Of a stretch of 64,000 bases of DNA, positions 9,035-15,422 are shown in pieces. A program made the translations under genes and the position numbers. The notes under the pieces were generated by a model. That model saw only the letters and a program-made list of their open reading frames with translations. It ran no database searches and was not told the origin of the DNA. Source of the stretch: Rhizocola hellebori (GTDB taxonomy: Bacteria; Actinomycetota; Actinomycetes; Mycobacteriales; Micromonosporaceae); contig NZ_BONY01000010.1 of the NCBI RefSeq assembly GCF_016862955.1, positions 1 to 64,000 of the forward strand, written 5' to 3'. Numbering within the stretch: position 1 is the first letter of the stretch; each line of letters begins with the position of its first letter.

Positions 9035-9553
9035 ATGCAGACATTGACACCACCGGACGGGTTCGCCGAGTTCGTCGCCGAACGATCGGCAGGCTTGCTG
9101 CGTGCGGCCTGGCTGTTGACCGGCGACGTCGGCCGGGCTGAGGACCTGCTGCAGACCGCACTTGCCGCGACCTGGAGGCATTGGCGCCGGGTGGCCGACG
9201 CTGGTGATCCGGAAGGATACGTCCGCAAGGCGATGCTTCGGACTTATGTGAGCTGGTGGCGAAGGCGCTGGCGCGACGAGGTACCCACAGAGCAATTACC
9301 TGAGCAAACACAGCAAAGCGATCTCGCCGGGGAGCAGGCCGGCCGAGACGCCGTTCGGCGGGCGCTGGCTGGGCTCAGCCGGCAGCAGCGGGCCGTGGTG
9401 GTTTTGCGGTACGCCGAAGACCGCAGCGTCGCCGAAACAGCTGCCTTGCTGAACTGCTCACCGGAGACGGTCAAAGTCCAGGCGTCGCGTGCACTGGCAC
9501 GGCTGCGCGTCGATCCCCATCTACTGGGCACGAGCCGGTTAGGGGCAAAGTGA
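9035..9553 (+). CDS. SigE-family (ECF) RNA polymerase sigma factor
   Basis: 172 aa. Region 2 is seen at residues ~8-75 (FAEFVAERSAGLLRAAWLLT, then AEDLLQTALAATWRHWRRV and RKAMLRTYVSWWRRR). Region 4 is at ~105-160 (LAGLSRQQRAVVVLRYAEDR, SVAETAALLNCSPETVKVQA SRALARLR). This is the SigE-type actinobacterial ECF group. The GTGGGAGGAG ribosome site favours ATG 9035. Its stop overlaps the ATG of the next gene, so the two are translationally coupled; the partner with one membrane segment is probably its regulator. The gene directs RNA polymerase to a stress or envelope regulon that cannot be defined here. Confidence 0.92.
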   Translation: MQTLTPPDGFAEFVAERSAGLLRAAWLLTGDVGRAEDLLQTALAATWRHWRRVADAGDPEGYVRKAMLRTYVSWWRRRWRDEVPTEQLPEQTQQSDLAGEQAGRDAVRRALAGLSRQQRAVVVLRYAEDRSVAETAALLNCSPETVKVQASRALARLRVDPHLLGTSRLGAK

Positions 9554-10776
9554 TGGATGCCGAACGAGAACTGTATGTCGTTTTGAACGCAGCTGTGCCG
9601 CCGCTGCCCGCGCCGCCGGACCGTATCGCCGAAGTTGGGGCACGCGTGCGGCGTACCCGGGGAAAGAGGTTTGGTGCCACCATCGTTGCGGCAGCCGCGG
9701 TGATCGGCCTTGTCTTCGCGGTGAACGCGGTTTCGCCGCATCGGGCGCTGCCGCCGGATGTCGTAGCGACCTGGGGCGTCGTCCCCAGCCCACCGCAGCT
9801 GGACGAGAACGGCTGCCCCACCACGTGGCCGGCGGACAGCTGGGGAGTTATCGACAAGCCCGGACAGCTGGTCCCCGCCGACGGTGCCGCGTCGGTGACG
9901 CTATGCGAGCTGGCCGTCAGGCAGGAACCGATCGCGAAACCCGCCGGTCCGCGCAAACTCACCAGCAATGTGGCAGGCCTGATCGGGGCGCTGAACTCCT
10001 TGCCAGACAAGGAAACCATGGAGAACAGGATTTTTGACCGCGAGACGGCAGCGGGGCGCCAGCCCTCACGCGGCGACATTCGCCTGGGGGAGGCCTGCAC
10101 ATTAGTCGGGTACCCGGTGATGCGATCGCTGGTGGTCAGCTACCCCAACCAGCGGCCGAGCGTGGTCTTGTTTGATCAGAACTGCGGCACGGCTCACTCG
10201 AACGGACGTACCCGGTTCACCGATCCAGACCCGGTCGGCAGCTTCAAGCGGTACTACCGCGAACAACTTGCTGCCGCCACACCAACGCAAAGCATTCGCA
10301 ACCCGGAATGTTCATCCTCATTGGACGGCCAGGCGATCGTGCGAGGTGAGCTGGCCGCCGAGCCGGCTGACGGCATCGCCGCCAACCGGTCCGAGGAACG
10401 CGACCCGTTCTTGCCCAGCCCTCTCGTCGCTGTGACGGTATGCGCATACACCGCTGGTGCCGATGGCAAACTTGTTCTCGGCACGGCACGGTCTACACGC
10501 GGCAACCTGGAACCGTTGCGGGCCTTGGTAAATGATGCGCTGACCGTGCAGACCACCACCGACGAACGCGGAACGACCTCGGTAACCAACCTGGCCCAAT
10601 GCCAGCAGGCACCGACCGCGATGTACTCAATCCACCTGGCAGATGCCACAGCAGCCGTATCCGAGGTACGGATCGTGGTGACGCCATGCCAGGTCGTGCT
10701 GCGAAACGGCATGGGAGGTTTCGTCCTCCAGCAGGAGTTGCGTTCAGCCGTGGAGGCGTTGCTCGCCGGCGGCTAA
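9553..10776 (+). CDS. Single-pass membrane protein coupled to the sigma factor
   Basis: 407 aa from ATG 9553, which overlaps the sigma-factor stop (GTGATGG arrangement). Residues 1-37 are cytoplasmic, with VPPLPAPPDRIAEVGARVRR, typical of the short N-terminal arms found beside SigE-type factors. A membrane segment follows at ~39-60 (ATIVAAAAVIGLVFAVNAV). The rest is an extracytoplasmic domain with pairs of Cys (GCPTTW, TLCELAV, ACTLVGYP, NCGTAHS, ECSSS, VCAYT, LAQCQQ, TPCQVV) likely forming disulfides. There is no zinc-binding anti-sigma motif (HxxxCxxC). Inferred role: sensor or anti-sigma-like regulator of the upstream sigma factor. Confidence 0.75.
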   Translation: MDAERELYVVLNAAVPPLPAPPDRIAEVGARVRRTRGKRFGATIVAAAAVIGLVFAVNAVSPHRALPPDVVATWGVVPSPPQLDENGCPTTWPADSWGVIDKPGQLVPADGAASVTLCELAVRQEPIAKPAGPRKLTSNVAGLIGALNSLPDKETMENRIFDRETAAGRQPSRGDIRLGEACTLVGYPVMRSLVVSYPNQRPSVVLFDQNCGTAHSNGRTRFTDPDPVGSFKRYYREQLAAATPTQSIRNPECSSSLDGQAIVRGELAAEPADGIAANRSEERDPFLPSPLVAVTVCAYTAGADGKLVLGTARSTRGNLEPLRALVNDALTVQTTTDERGTTSVTNLAQCQQAPTAMYSIHLADATAAVSEVRIVVTPCQVVLRNGMGGFVLQQELRSAVEALLAGG

Positions 10777-10798
10777 GGACCGGCTCACCATCCCCGCG

Positions 10799-10903
10799 TC
10801 AGCTGCGTCGCGTGAGAAGTATCGCTGCGGCGATCATGCCTGCCACGCCGACGCAGCAGACAGTCGCGAGGATCGTCACGTGCCAGGGCTTAAGGCCGCC
10901 CAC
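10799..10903 (-). CDS. 34-aa single-pass membrane peptide
   Basis: A gene too short for usual ORF cut-offs. GTG at 10903 is preceded by GGGAGG with a 5-base gap. The peptide opens VGGLKPWHVTILATVCCVG and ends IAAAILLTRRS; residues ~9-30 form one hydrophobic helix flanked by a cytosolic basic tail (TRRS). The GLKPWH start followed by a single helix and an Arg-rich end is a recurrent design of very small actinobacterial membrane proteins. Such peptides often tune membrane enzymes, but no function is known here. It converges with the 9553-10776 gene (22 bp gap). Confidence 0.7.
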   Translation of the reverse strand: MGGLKPWHVTILATVCCVGVAGMIAAAILLTRRS

Positions 10904-11010
10904 ATCGGCCTCCCGGGTAGTAGGTAGATGTCCGAGAGCGCCTCAGGATAACAGGCCGCCTTCCTCGGCGCTGCCCTGCGAGCGTCGCCAATATTCGGAT
11001 GGCTGGATGT

Positions 11011-11046
11011 CAGCGCCGGGCCTATCCGTGGAACGGCCCGGCGCTG
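11011..11046 (-). terminator. Hairpin terminator downstream of DUF6529-like gene
   Basis: Perfect 12-bp inverted repeat CAGCGCCGGGCC / GGCCCGGCGCTG with a 12-base loop, 36 bases past the minus-strand stop at 11082. It separates that gene from the 34-aa peptide gene further downstream. Confidence 0.8.
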
Positions 11047-11081
11047 AGCGCTGATGTCGATGTTGGCCCATGACGTCTGGG

Positions 11082-11636
11082 CTATGTCGGGATGCCGTGG
11101 GTGCTCAGCCACCAGACGGCGCTGGTCAGCGCGGCGCCCACGACGGCGGTGAACAGCACGCCGGCCACGACCGGCAGCGCCCAGCCGGGCAGCCGTCTGC
11201 CGCGCAGCACAAGGACCTTGGCGACAAGCGCGCCGTAGAACAGGCAGCCCAGCAGGCCGTGCAGCACGACACGGGTGTCGGTGGAGTGCAAACCCAGCAC
11301 CCACAGGCAGGCCGCTGCCACCGGCAGGCTCGTCAAGAACGCCAGGCCGCCACTGGCCCTGTGCACCTTGCCCAGCCACGGCGGCGAGGCGATGCCAAGC
11401 TTGCCGTACATCCACAGCGCGGTGACCAGCTGGATGGCCGCGAACACCAGCACCGCCACGGTGAGCCACACCTTCATCGACACCATCGACGGGAAGGGAC
11501 CGTGCCAGGAGACGTGCTGGGCCGCATGGGTGCGGGCAAACACGCCCAGCCCCACCGCAACGACAGCACCGATGAGCAGCGGTATCGCCAGAAGCGACGC
11601 CCGGGTCGAGATCTGGTCTTCGGGTCGATCCGTCAT
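11082..11636 (-). CDS. DUF6529-like multi-pass membrane protein
   Basis: 184 aa from ATG 11636 (MTDRPEDQISTRASLLAI). Five hydrophobic helices are visible: LLAIPLLIGAVVAVGLGVFA, MVSMKVWLTVAVLVFAAIQL, GLAFLTSLPVAAACLWVLGL, VLHGLLGCLFYGALVAKVLV and LPVVAGVLFTAVVGAALTSA. Conserved-looking His residues near membrane faces (HVSWHGPFPS, KVHRASGG, VLHGLLG) suggest a haem-binding cytochrome b561/DUF6529-type fold. The predicted role, redox or haem membrane protein, is inference. The ORF extends to 11678, but the inner ATG keeps the polar N-terminus seen in the family. Confidence 0.6.
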   Translation of the reverse strand: MTDRPEDQISTRASLLAIPLLIGAVVAVGLGVFARTHAAQHVSWHGPFPSMVSMKVWLTVAVLVFAAIQLVTALWMYGKLGIASPPWLGKVHRASGGLAFLTSLPVAAACLWVLGLHSTDTRVVLHGLLGCLFYGALVAKVLVLRGRRLPGWALPVVAGVLFTAVVGAALTSAVWWLSTHGIPT

Positions 11637-11759
11637 GGCGACAGTATCGGCCCACCCGGTCCACCTCGGAAATACCACGGCCGGGTAGCCGCTGCCGCCG
11701 GGGGTGGGCCACCGTTGAGCACCCGGCGGGTTCCACGGTGGCGCACCCGCGGCAGCTAG

Positions 11760-11960
11760 CTACATCGCGCTGCTGGATCCGCAGACATAGTAGGGAATGA
11801 AGAATCTTTCACCGATGGCGTTGTCCGCCCAGAACCCGCAATAACCGGCCCCCTCGCAGCCGCAATATCCGGCGGCCATGAACTCGACCCGCGCTTCCAG
11901 TGTCTCGATGCGAAGGTCGTCCAGACTCAGGTCGCCAACGAAGGCAGTTGTGTTCTCCAT
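11760..11960 (-). CDS. Cys/Gly/Tyr-rich RiPP-precursor-like peptide
   Basis: 66 aa. Residues 1-28 are acidic and helix-prone with an LSLDDLRIETLEARVEFM stretch, the look of a leader peptide. Residues 29-66 carry an internal duplication, AGYCGCEGAGYCGF, four Cys (33, 35, 41, 60), paired aromatics (RFF, PYY) and a Ser-rich end (CGSSSAM). It lies last in a minus-strand cluster after a YtkA-like lipoprotein and a PqqD-like/M50 peptidase. No Shine-Dalgarno is evident; the 41-bp element 31 bp upstream could be its promoter. No lanthionine or YcaO enzyme is in view. It could also be a small metal-binding or disulfide protein; the precursor call is inference from composition and neighbours. Confidence 0.6.
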   Translation of the reverse strand: MENTTAFVGDLSLDDLRIETLEARVEFMAAGYCGCEGAGYCGFWADNAIGERFFIPYYVCGSSSAM

Positions 11961-11990
11961 GCACTGAACGGTATTGACGCCCCGGACCGG

Positions 11991-12031
11991 GCGATAGATT
12001 AGCGGAGCTTACCCGTAGAGTCCCTACATAT
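11991..12031 (-). repeat. Copy 1 of a 41-bp element with GTAG-N5-CTAC palindrome
   Basis: Shares about 32 of 41 positions with 13764-13804. On the minus strand it reads ATATGTAGGGACTCTACGGG followed by TAAGCTCCGCTAATCTA. The GTAG/CTAC arms are identical in both copies while the 5-base loop differs. It ends 30 bp before the start of the RiPP-like peptide. Candidate promoter/operator; see findings. Confidence 0.6.
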
Positions 12032-12079
12032 AGGGCCCGCTTGGTTGCGGGATAAGGGTTTCTCAGGCCCGTGGACCCG

Positions 12080-12457
12080 CTACGGGACGACCTCGACGTC
12101 GAAGGTGGCCACCTCCTGGCCGGAGGGTCCGTCGATGCGGACCGCAATCTCCCAGCCGCCGAGCATCGAGAAGAACTCCCCGCGCGCCTCGTAGCGGCCT
12201 TCATCCACCTTGGTGGCCAAGGCTTCCGGACCGGTCATGCCCATCTGCCGCATGGCCGGAGACAGGACGACCTGGCTGGGCTCCGGCCCGGACAGCTCGA
12301 TGGTGGCCGTTCGCTGGCCCAGTGTTGCTCCGTCCAGCTGCAGGCTAACCGAGTAGCTGGCGGTCTTCTCGTCCAGCGACACCGGCGGCGGTGCCTGGCA
12401 CGCGGTCAGCATCATCAGCCCCGCTAGCAGGAGCGGGACCGGCAGGCGCCTTGTCAT
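12080..12457 (-). CDS. YtkA/FixH-like lipoprotein
   Basis: 125 aa. The N-terminus MTRRLPVPLLLAGLMMLTAC is a lipoprotein signal with Cys at 20 as the lipid anchor, so the protein sits on the outer face of the membrane. The remainder is a beta-sandwich: YSVSLQLDGATLGQRTATIE, then a RYEARGEFFSMLGGWEIAVR and FDVEVVP end, matching the YtkA-like/FixH pattern (G.Y...G.F.M.G.W.I.V). A GGAGG site just before the ATG supports the start. Its first 113 bp overlap the end of the M50 peptidase gene in another frame, which ties their expression. Members of the fold bind copper or assist redox-protein assembly; here it may serve peptide export or maturation. Confidence 0.75.
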   Translation of the reverse strand: MTRRLPVPLLLAGLMMLTACQAPPPVSLDEKTASYSVSLQLDGATLGQRTATIELSGPEPSQVVLSPAMRQMGMTGPEALATKVDEGRYEARGEFFSMLGGWEIAVRIDGPSGQEVATFDVEVVP

Positions 12458-13646
12458 GTTTCCTCCGCACGATACGAAACAGGGGTGCCACGAGTCGCCG
12501 CCCGATGGTGAACAGGCCGAAGCTCACACCGACCAGCAGGAACCCGGGAAAGATGATGGTGCGCAGCCGGCCGGTGGCCGGCCGGTACGGCGGGGCGGAC
12601 AGGTCACGGCCCAGCCCGGCGATCCGGGCCGGGTAAGAGACCGCGACGTCCACCGCTGCGGGGACGATATGGAACAGGAGGTAGCCGAGAAACAGCATGC
12701 TGAACACGCCGTACACCACGACCACGCACGTCACCCAGCCCGGCCACGGCAGCCGGTCGACCCGGCGGCGCAGCACGCGGTCGCGCACCTGGCGCAAGGC
12801 GCGGCCCACCTGCGCGGACAGGTTCGGCACCCCCAACGTGTCGGAGAGCAGCCAGTACCCGTCAAATTTGAAGATCGGTATCAGCGCGAACGTCACCAAA
12901 CCCAGCGCGCCCAATGCGGCCAGCCGGGCCGCCTCCCAGCCGGTAAACCGGAACAGCAGCAGGTAACAGGCCACCATCAGCAGCTGGAAGTAGACGCCGC
13001 CCACATCCACCACCACCCGCTTGCGCCGCGGCAGCGTCCACGCGGCGGACACGTCGCTGTAGAACACCGGATACACGAGGTAGAGGCCGAAGCCGATCTG
13101 CCCGCCCGGCGCCCCGTACCGGATGCTGGCCGTGGTGTGACCCAACTCGTGCATGAAACCGGACACCAGGACCAGCACCAGCGCCGGCCACACCACGCCA
13201 CCACGCTCCAGCGTGGATCCGGAACCGGCGAACACCGAGCCGGTGGCCACCAGGTACCCCAGGTACCCCAGGACAACCCCGAGCCCGGCCACCACCGCCG
13301 GATGGAACAACGGCGAAAGAACCCGCCCCGCCCGGACCACAGCCGACGATGGCAGCAGCGGCACCTTCACCCACAGCCCAAACGGATTGCGCCCGCCGGG
13401 GCGGACCTTGGCCGGCGCCACCTGCTCGTCGAGCTTGGCCAGCGCCGCCTGCACCTGGGCCTCGGTCACCTGCTGCCCGGCCCGCGCGCTGAACCGCTGC
13501 GCGAGATCATCCGCCGCTACGCCCGCCGCGCGCTGCGACAGCAGGAAGTGCGCAGTCGGCGACACCATCAGGTACCGGCCGTCATCGGTACGCCAGGTCA
13601 GCGTCCTCGGGACGGGCCCAGCCGAGGTTGCGTCTGCATTACTCAT
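12345..13646 (-). CDS. PqqD-like / M50 zinc metalloprotease fusion (putative peptide peptidase)
   Basis: 433 aa, polytopic. Residues ~18-80 (DGRYLMVSPTAHFLLSQRAA ... VQAALAKLDEQ) resemble a PqqD-type winged helix, the fold used to recognise RiPP leader peptides. The M50 site-2-protease core has HELGH (166-170), the metal-binding His pair and catalytic Glu, and FKFDGYWLLSD with the third ligand Asp262. Six or more membrane helices surround it, with the last at ~380-400. This is the 'putative peptide zinc metalloprotease' type found in peptide-maturation loci. ATG 13646 lies inside the stop region of a 21-aa ORF (ATGAGTAA), so translation is coupled. The C-terminal ~38 residues overlap the lipoprotein gene. 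Confidence 0.85.
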   Translation of the reverse strand: MSNADATSAGPVPRTLTWRTDDGRYLMVSPTAHFLLSQRAAGVAADDLAQRFSARAGQQVTEAQVQAALAKLDEQVAPAKVRPGGRNPFGLWVKVPLLPSSAVVRAGRVLSPLFHPAVVAGLGVVLGYLGYLVATGSVFAGSGSTLERGGVVWPALVLVLVSGFMHELGHTTASIRYGAPGGQIGFGLYLVYPVFYSDVSAAWTLPRRKRVVVDVGGVYFQLLMVACYLLLFRFTGWEAARLAALGALGLVTFALIPIFKFDGYWLLSDTLGVPNLSAQVGRALRQVRDRVLRRRVDRLPWPGWVTCVVVVYGVFSMLFLGYLLFHIVPAAVDVAVSYPARIAGLGRDLSAPPYRPATGRLRTIIFPGFLLVGVSFGLFTIGRRLVAPLFRIVRRKHDKAPAGPAPASGADDADRVPGTAAGVAGREDRQLLG

Positions 13647-13704
13647 CGATTAGTGCGAGGGCGAATCCAGTCGCCCACAAGACGAAGGCGGTTGCCTGTT
13701 TCAT
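13639..13704 (-). CDS. 21-aa hydrophobic peptide coupled to the M50 peptidase
   Basis: ATG 13704 is preceded by AGGAGA four bases away. The peptide starts MKQATAFVLWATGFALA and ends LIDE; a second in-frame ATG at 13716 adds MRRA. Its TAA overlaps the ATG of the M50 gene by the arrangement ATGAGTAA, so the ribosome can re-initiate on the peptidase. It may be only a coupling leader ORF, or a genuine peptide: the hydrophobic W/F-rich body with an acidic tail could be a membrane peptide or peptidase substrate. It is too short for compositional statistics, so confidence is moderate. Confidence 0.5.
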   Translation of the reverse strand: MKQATAFVLWATGFALALIDE

Positions 13705-13755
13705 TGCTCTCCTCATGGCCGAGCATTGATACTCGCCGCAAGGTACTGGCGCCCG

Positions 13756-14052
13756 TCATCGGTGCGGTAGATCAGCCGAGCTTATTTGTAGCGTGCCTAC
13801 ATATGGCGGCTGAACAAGCGACGCGTCCAGGCTAACTCCGGCACTCGTCAGAAGCTTTCCCGCCGTGTTGTAAGCCGCGATGCGGTCTTCGAACGAGAGC
13901 CCGGCGGCCACGAGCTGCTCCTCGATCGAGAGAACTGCCAACACGAGGTGCGCCTGATCCAAACTGACAACACCCGCGCCATCATCAAGTGCCCTTTTGA
14001 AAGTGCCCGCCAACGCGTCTGCGGCTTCGACACCGATGTCCACTCCTGCCAT
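13756..14052 (-). CDS. Small helical protein at the head of the peptide locus
   Basis: 98 aa from ATG 14052 (GGTGG six bases upstream). Almost wholly alpha-helical: VEAADALAGTFKRALDDGAG, SLDQAHLVLAVLSIEEQLVA and FEDRIAAYNTAGKLLTSAGV. There is no signal peptide, membrane helix or motif, and no family is recognised. The last 15 residues (PPYVGTLQISSADLPHR) are encoded by the 41-bp element repeated at 11991-12031. As first gene of the minus-strand set 14052 to 11760 it could be a chaperone or immunity-like partner; that is inference from position only. Confidence 0.55.
   Translation of the reverse strand: MAGVDIGVEAADALAGTFKRALDDGAGVVSLDQAHLVLAVLSIEEQLVAAGLSFEDRIAAYNTAGKLLTSAGVSLDASLVQPPYVGTLQISSADLPHR
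13764..13804 (-). repeat. Copy 2 of the 41-bp GTAG-N5-CTAC element
   Basis: Minus-strand reading ATATGTAGGCACGCTACAAA then TAAGCTCGGCTGATCTA. It lies inside the 3' end of the 98-aa gene and 60 bp ahead of the 21-aa ORF/M50 gene, which fits an internal promoter or operator for the peptidase part of the cluster. Confidence 0.6.
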
Positions 14053-14243
14053 ACAAAGCCACCCTCGATACAGCTCAAGCCTCAATACATACCACCAGGT
14101 TTTGGGGGCGGTGCAGTTGAGCTTCAGCCAGCAGCTCAACCACTCCGGCGCTTTCTCGCGTCCGGGTTCGTCCGGGATCCCTCTGCTCGATCCATCGATC
14201 CTGGACAGTCGAGTCATCGTCGACAAGTGGGGAGGAACAGATT

Positions 14244-15080
14244 ATGCGTAGAGCGGGCTTGGTGCTCACGGTGGCGCTCGTGGCGGCGATGAGCGCCGTC
14301 CAGCCGGCGGGTGCGTCCGCGCCGCCAGTGGGCGAGGGGACAGCTGCTACGGCGCTAGCCAGTGGCGGTCAAATCAAAGGGCCGTCGCCGATCCGGGTCA
14401 GCCGCAGTCCATACGTCGCTGCGTCCGGCGAGACGCATTTCTTCTACGGTTCGGTGTACCAGTACGGCACCTCGGACGGGGCTTGGGGCTACTACACCGT
14501 TTCCAGACCGCCGCTGGACCCGGCGGACGCGCACACCTTGGCGGAGCTAAACGTGTCCTCGGCCGACCTCAAACAGGCCGTCGAGATCGGCTACACCGTC
14601 AACCGCAACCTCTACGGCGACGACCTGCCGCGCCTTTTCACCTTCTTCTGGGTGGACGGATGGCCACAGTGCTACAACTGCGGTCTCGTACAGGTCAGCT
14701 CGTCGGTCTGGCCCGGCATGGCGCTTGCGGTCGGGTCCGTCCACCAGTTCTCGATCCGCCACTTCCAGGGCAACTGGTGGATCGCCGACAACAACACGTG
14801 GATCGGCTACTACCCGGACAACTGGTGGGGCGGCAGGTACACCCAGGCCGGCCTCGTCGAGTGGTACGGCGAGGTCGCCTCGTCCGTGTCCACGCCCTGT
14901 TCTGACATGGGCAACGGGCTGCTCGCGTCGTCGCTCGACGCCGCCCGGATCACGGGCATCGGGTACTGGAACGGTCCCTCGGTAAACCTGACGGTCATCC
15001 CGCATGCCTACACGAATGCTTACAGCGCAACGGTTTACGCGCAGAACAACGTGCGGTACGGCGGACCAGGCTTCTGCTGA
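14244..15080 (+). CDS. Secreted neprosin-family peptidase-like protein
   Basis: 278 aa. A Sec signal peptide at residues 1-25 (MRRAGLVLTVALVAAMSAVQ PAGASA) follows a GGAGGA ribosome site. The mature part has the neprosin-domain layout: GAWGYYTVSRPPLDPADAHT, LAELNVSSADLKQAVEIGYT V with a candidate catalytic Glu, LFTFFWVDGWPQCYNCG, WWIADNNTWIGYYPDNWWGG and GLVEWYGEVAS with the second candidate Glu. Plant neprosin is a glutamic peptidase cutting after proline; bacterial relatives act as secreted proteases. It has Cys pairs likely bridged outside the cell. A strong hairpin terminator follows, so it is probably monocistronic. Confidence 0.82.
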   Translation: MRRAGLVLTVALVAAMSAVQPAGASAPPVGEGTAATALASGGQIKGPSPIRVSRSPYVAASGETHFFYGSVYQYGTSDGAWGYYTVSRPPLDPADAHTLAELNVSSADLKQAVEIGYTVNRNLYGDDLPRLFTFFWVDGWPQCYNCGLVQVSSSVWPGMALAVGSVHQFSIRHFQGNWWIADNNTWIGYYPDNWWGGRYTQAGLVEWYGEVASSVSTPCSDMGNGLLASSLDAARITGIGYWNGPSVNLTVIPHAYTNAYSATVYAQNNVRYGGPGFC

Positions 15081-15099
15081 CCGCCGACACGTATCCAGG

Positions 15100-15133
15100 C
15101 GGGCCACCCCCAGACTCGACCGAGGGTGGCCCG
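15100..15133 (+). terminator. Hairpin terminator of the neprosin-like gene
   Basis: Perfect 10-bp inverted repeat CGGGCCACCC / GGGTGGCCCG with a 14-base loop, 19 bases after the stop codon at 15080. Confidence 0.8.
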
Positions 15134-15222
15134 TCGAATCCAAACGGCCCGGATCTGGGCGGGTGTCGGTCCGAAGACCATTGGGCGATGCCCGTCGGCA
15201 GGATTCTGTCAAGCGCGGGGTC

Positions 15223-15396
15223 TCAGCGGACGAGTTCCGAAGCGGGCCGGCCCACCAGCCACGCCTCCTGGCGCACTGTTACCCATCCGACGCCGAGATC
15301 ATTGAGCGCGGCGGCGATTCGCCGAGTCGCATCCTCCAGATCATCCCGATCAAGATGCTCCGGCAGCGGCTCCCGTCCCACGATCTCGAAGAACAC
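15223..15396 (-). CDS. 57-aa acidic protein, unknown function
   Basis: A short minus-strand gene missed by length cut-offs. GTG 15396 follows GGTGGA by eight bases; the frame is bounded upstream by TAG. The product reads VFFEIVGREPLPEHLDRDDL, EDATRRIAAALNDLGVGWVT and VRQEAWLVGRPASELVR, a helix then a beta-strand pair, with actinomycete-like codon bias (roughly 70% G/C in third positions by eye). No family is recognised. Only 26 bp separate its start from the plus-strand gene at 15423, so its promoter would have to overlap that gene. It may alternatively be the tail of a longer degraded gene. Confidence 0.5.
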   Translation of the reverse strand: MFFEIVGREPLPEHLDRDDLEDATRRIAAALNDLGVGWVTVRQEAWLVGRPASELVR

Positions 15397-15422
15397 ACGA
15401 GCAATCCACCGGTACGCCTACG

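Noticed and set aside
12456-13835. 459-aa plus-strand frame opposite the M50 gene
   Set aside because: Gln/His/Arg/Pro-rich with no family look; an antisense artefact of high GC.
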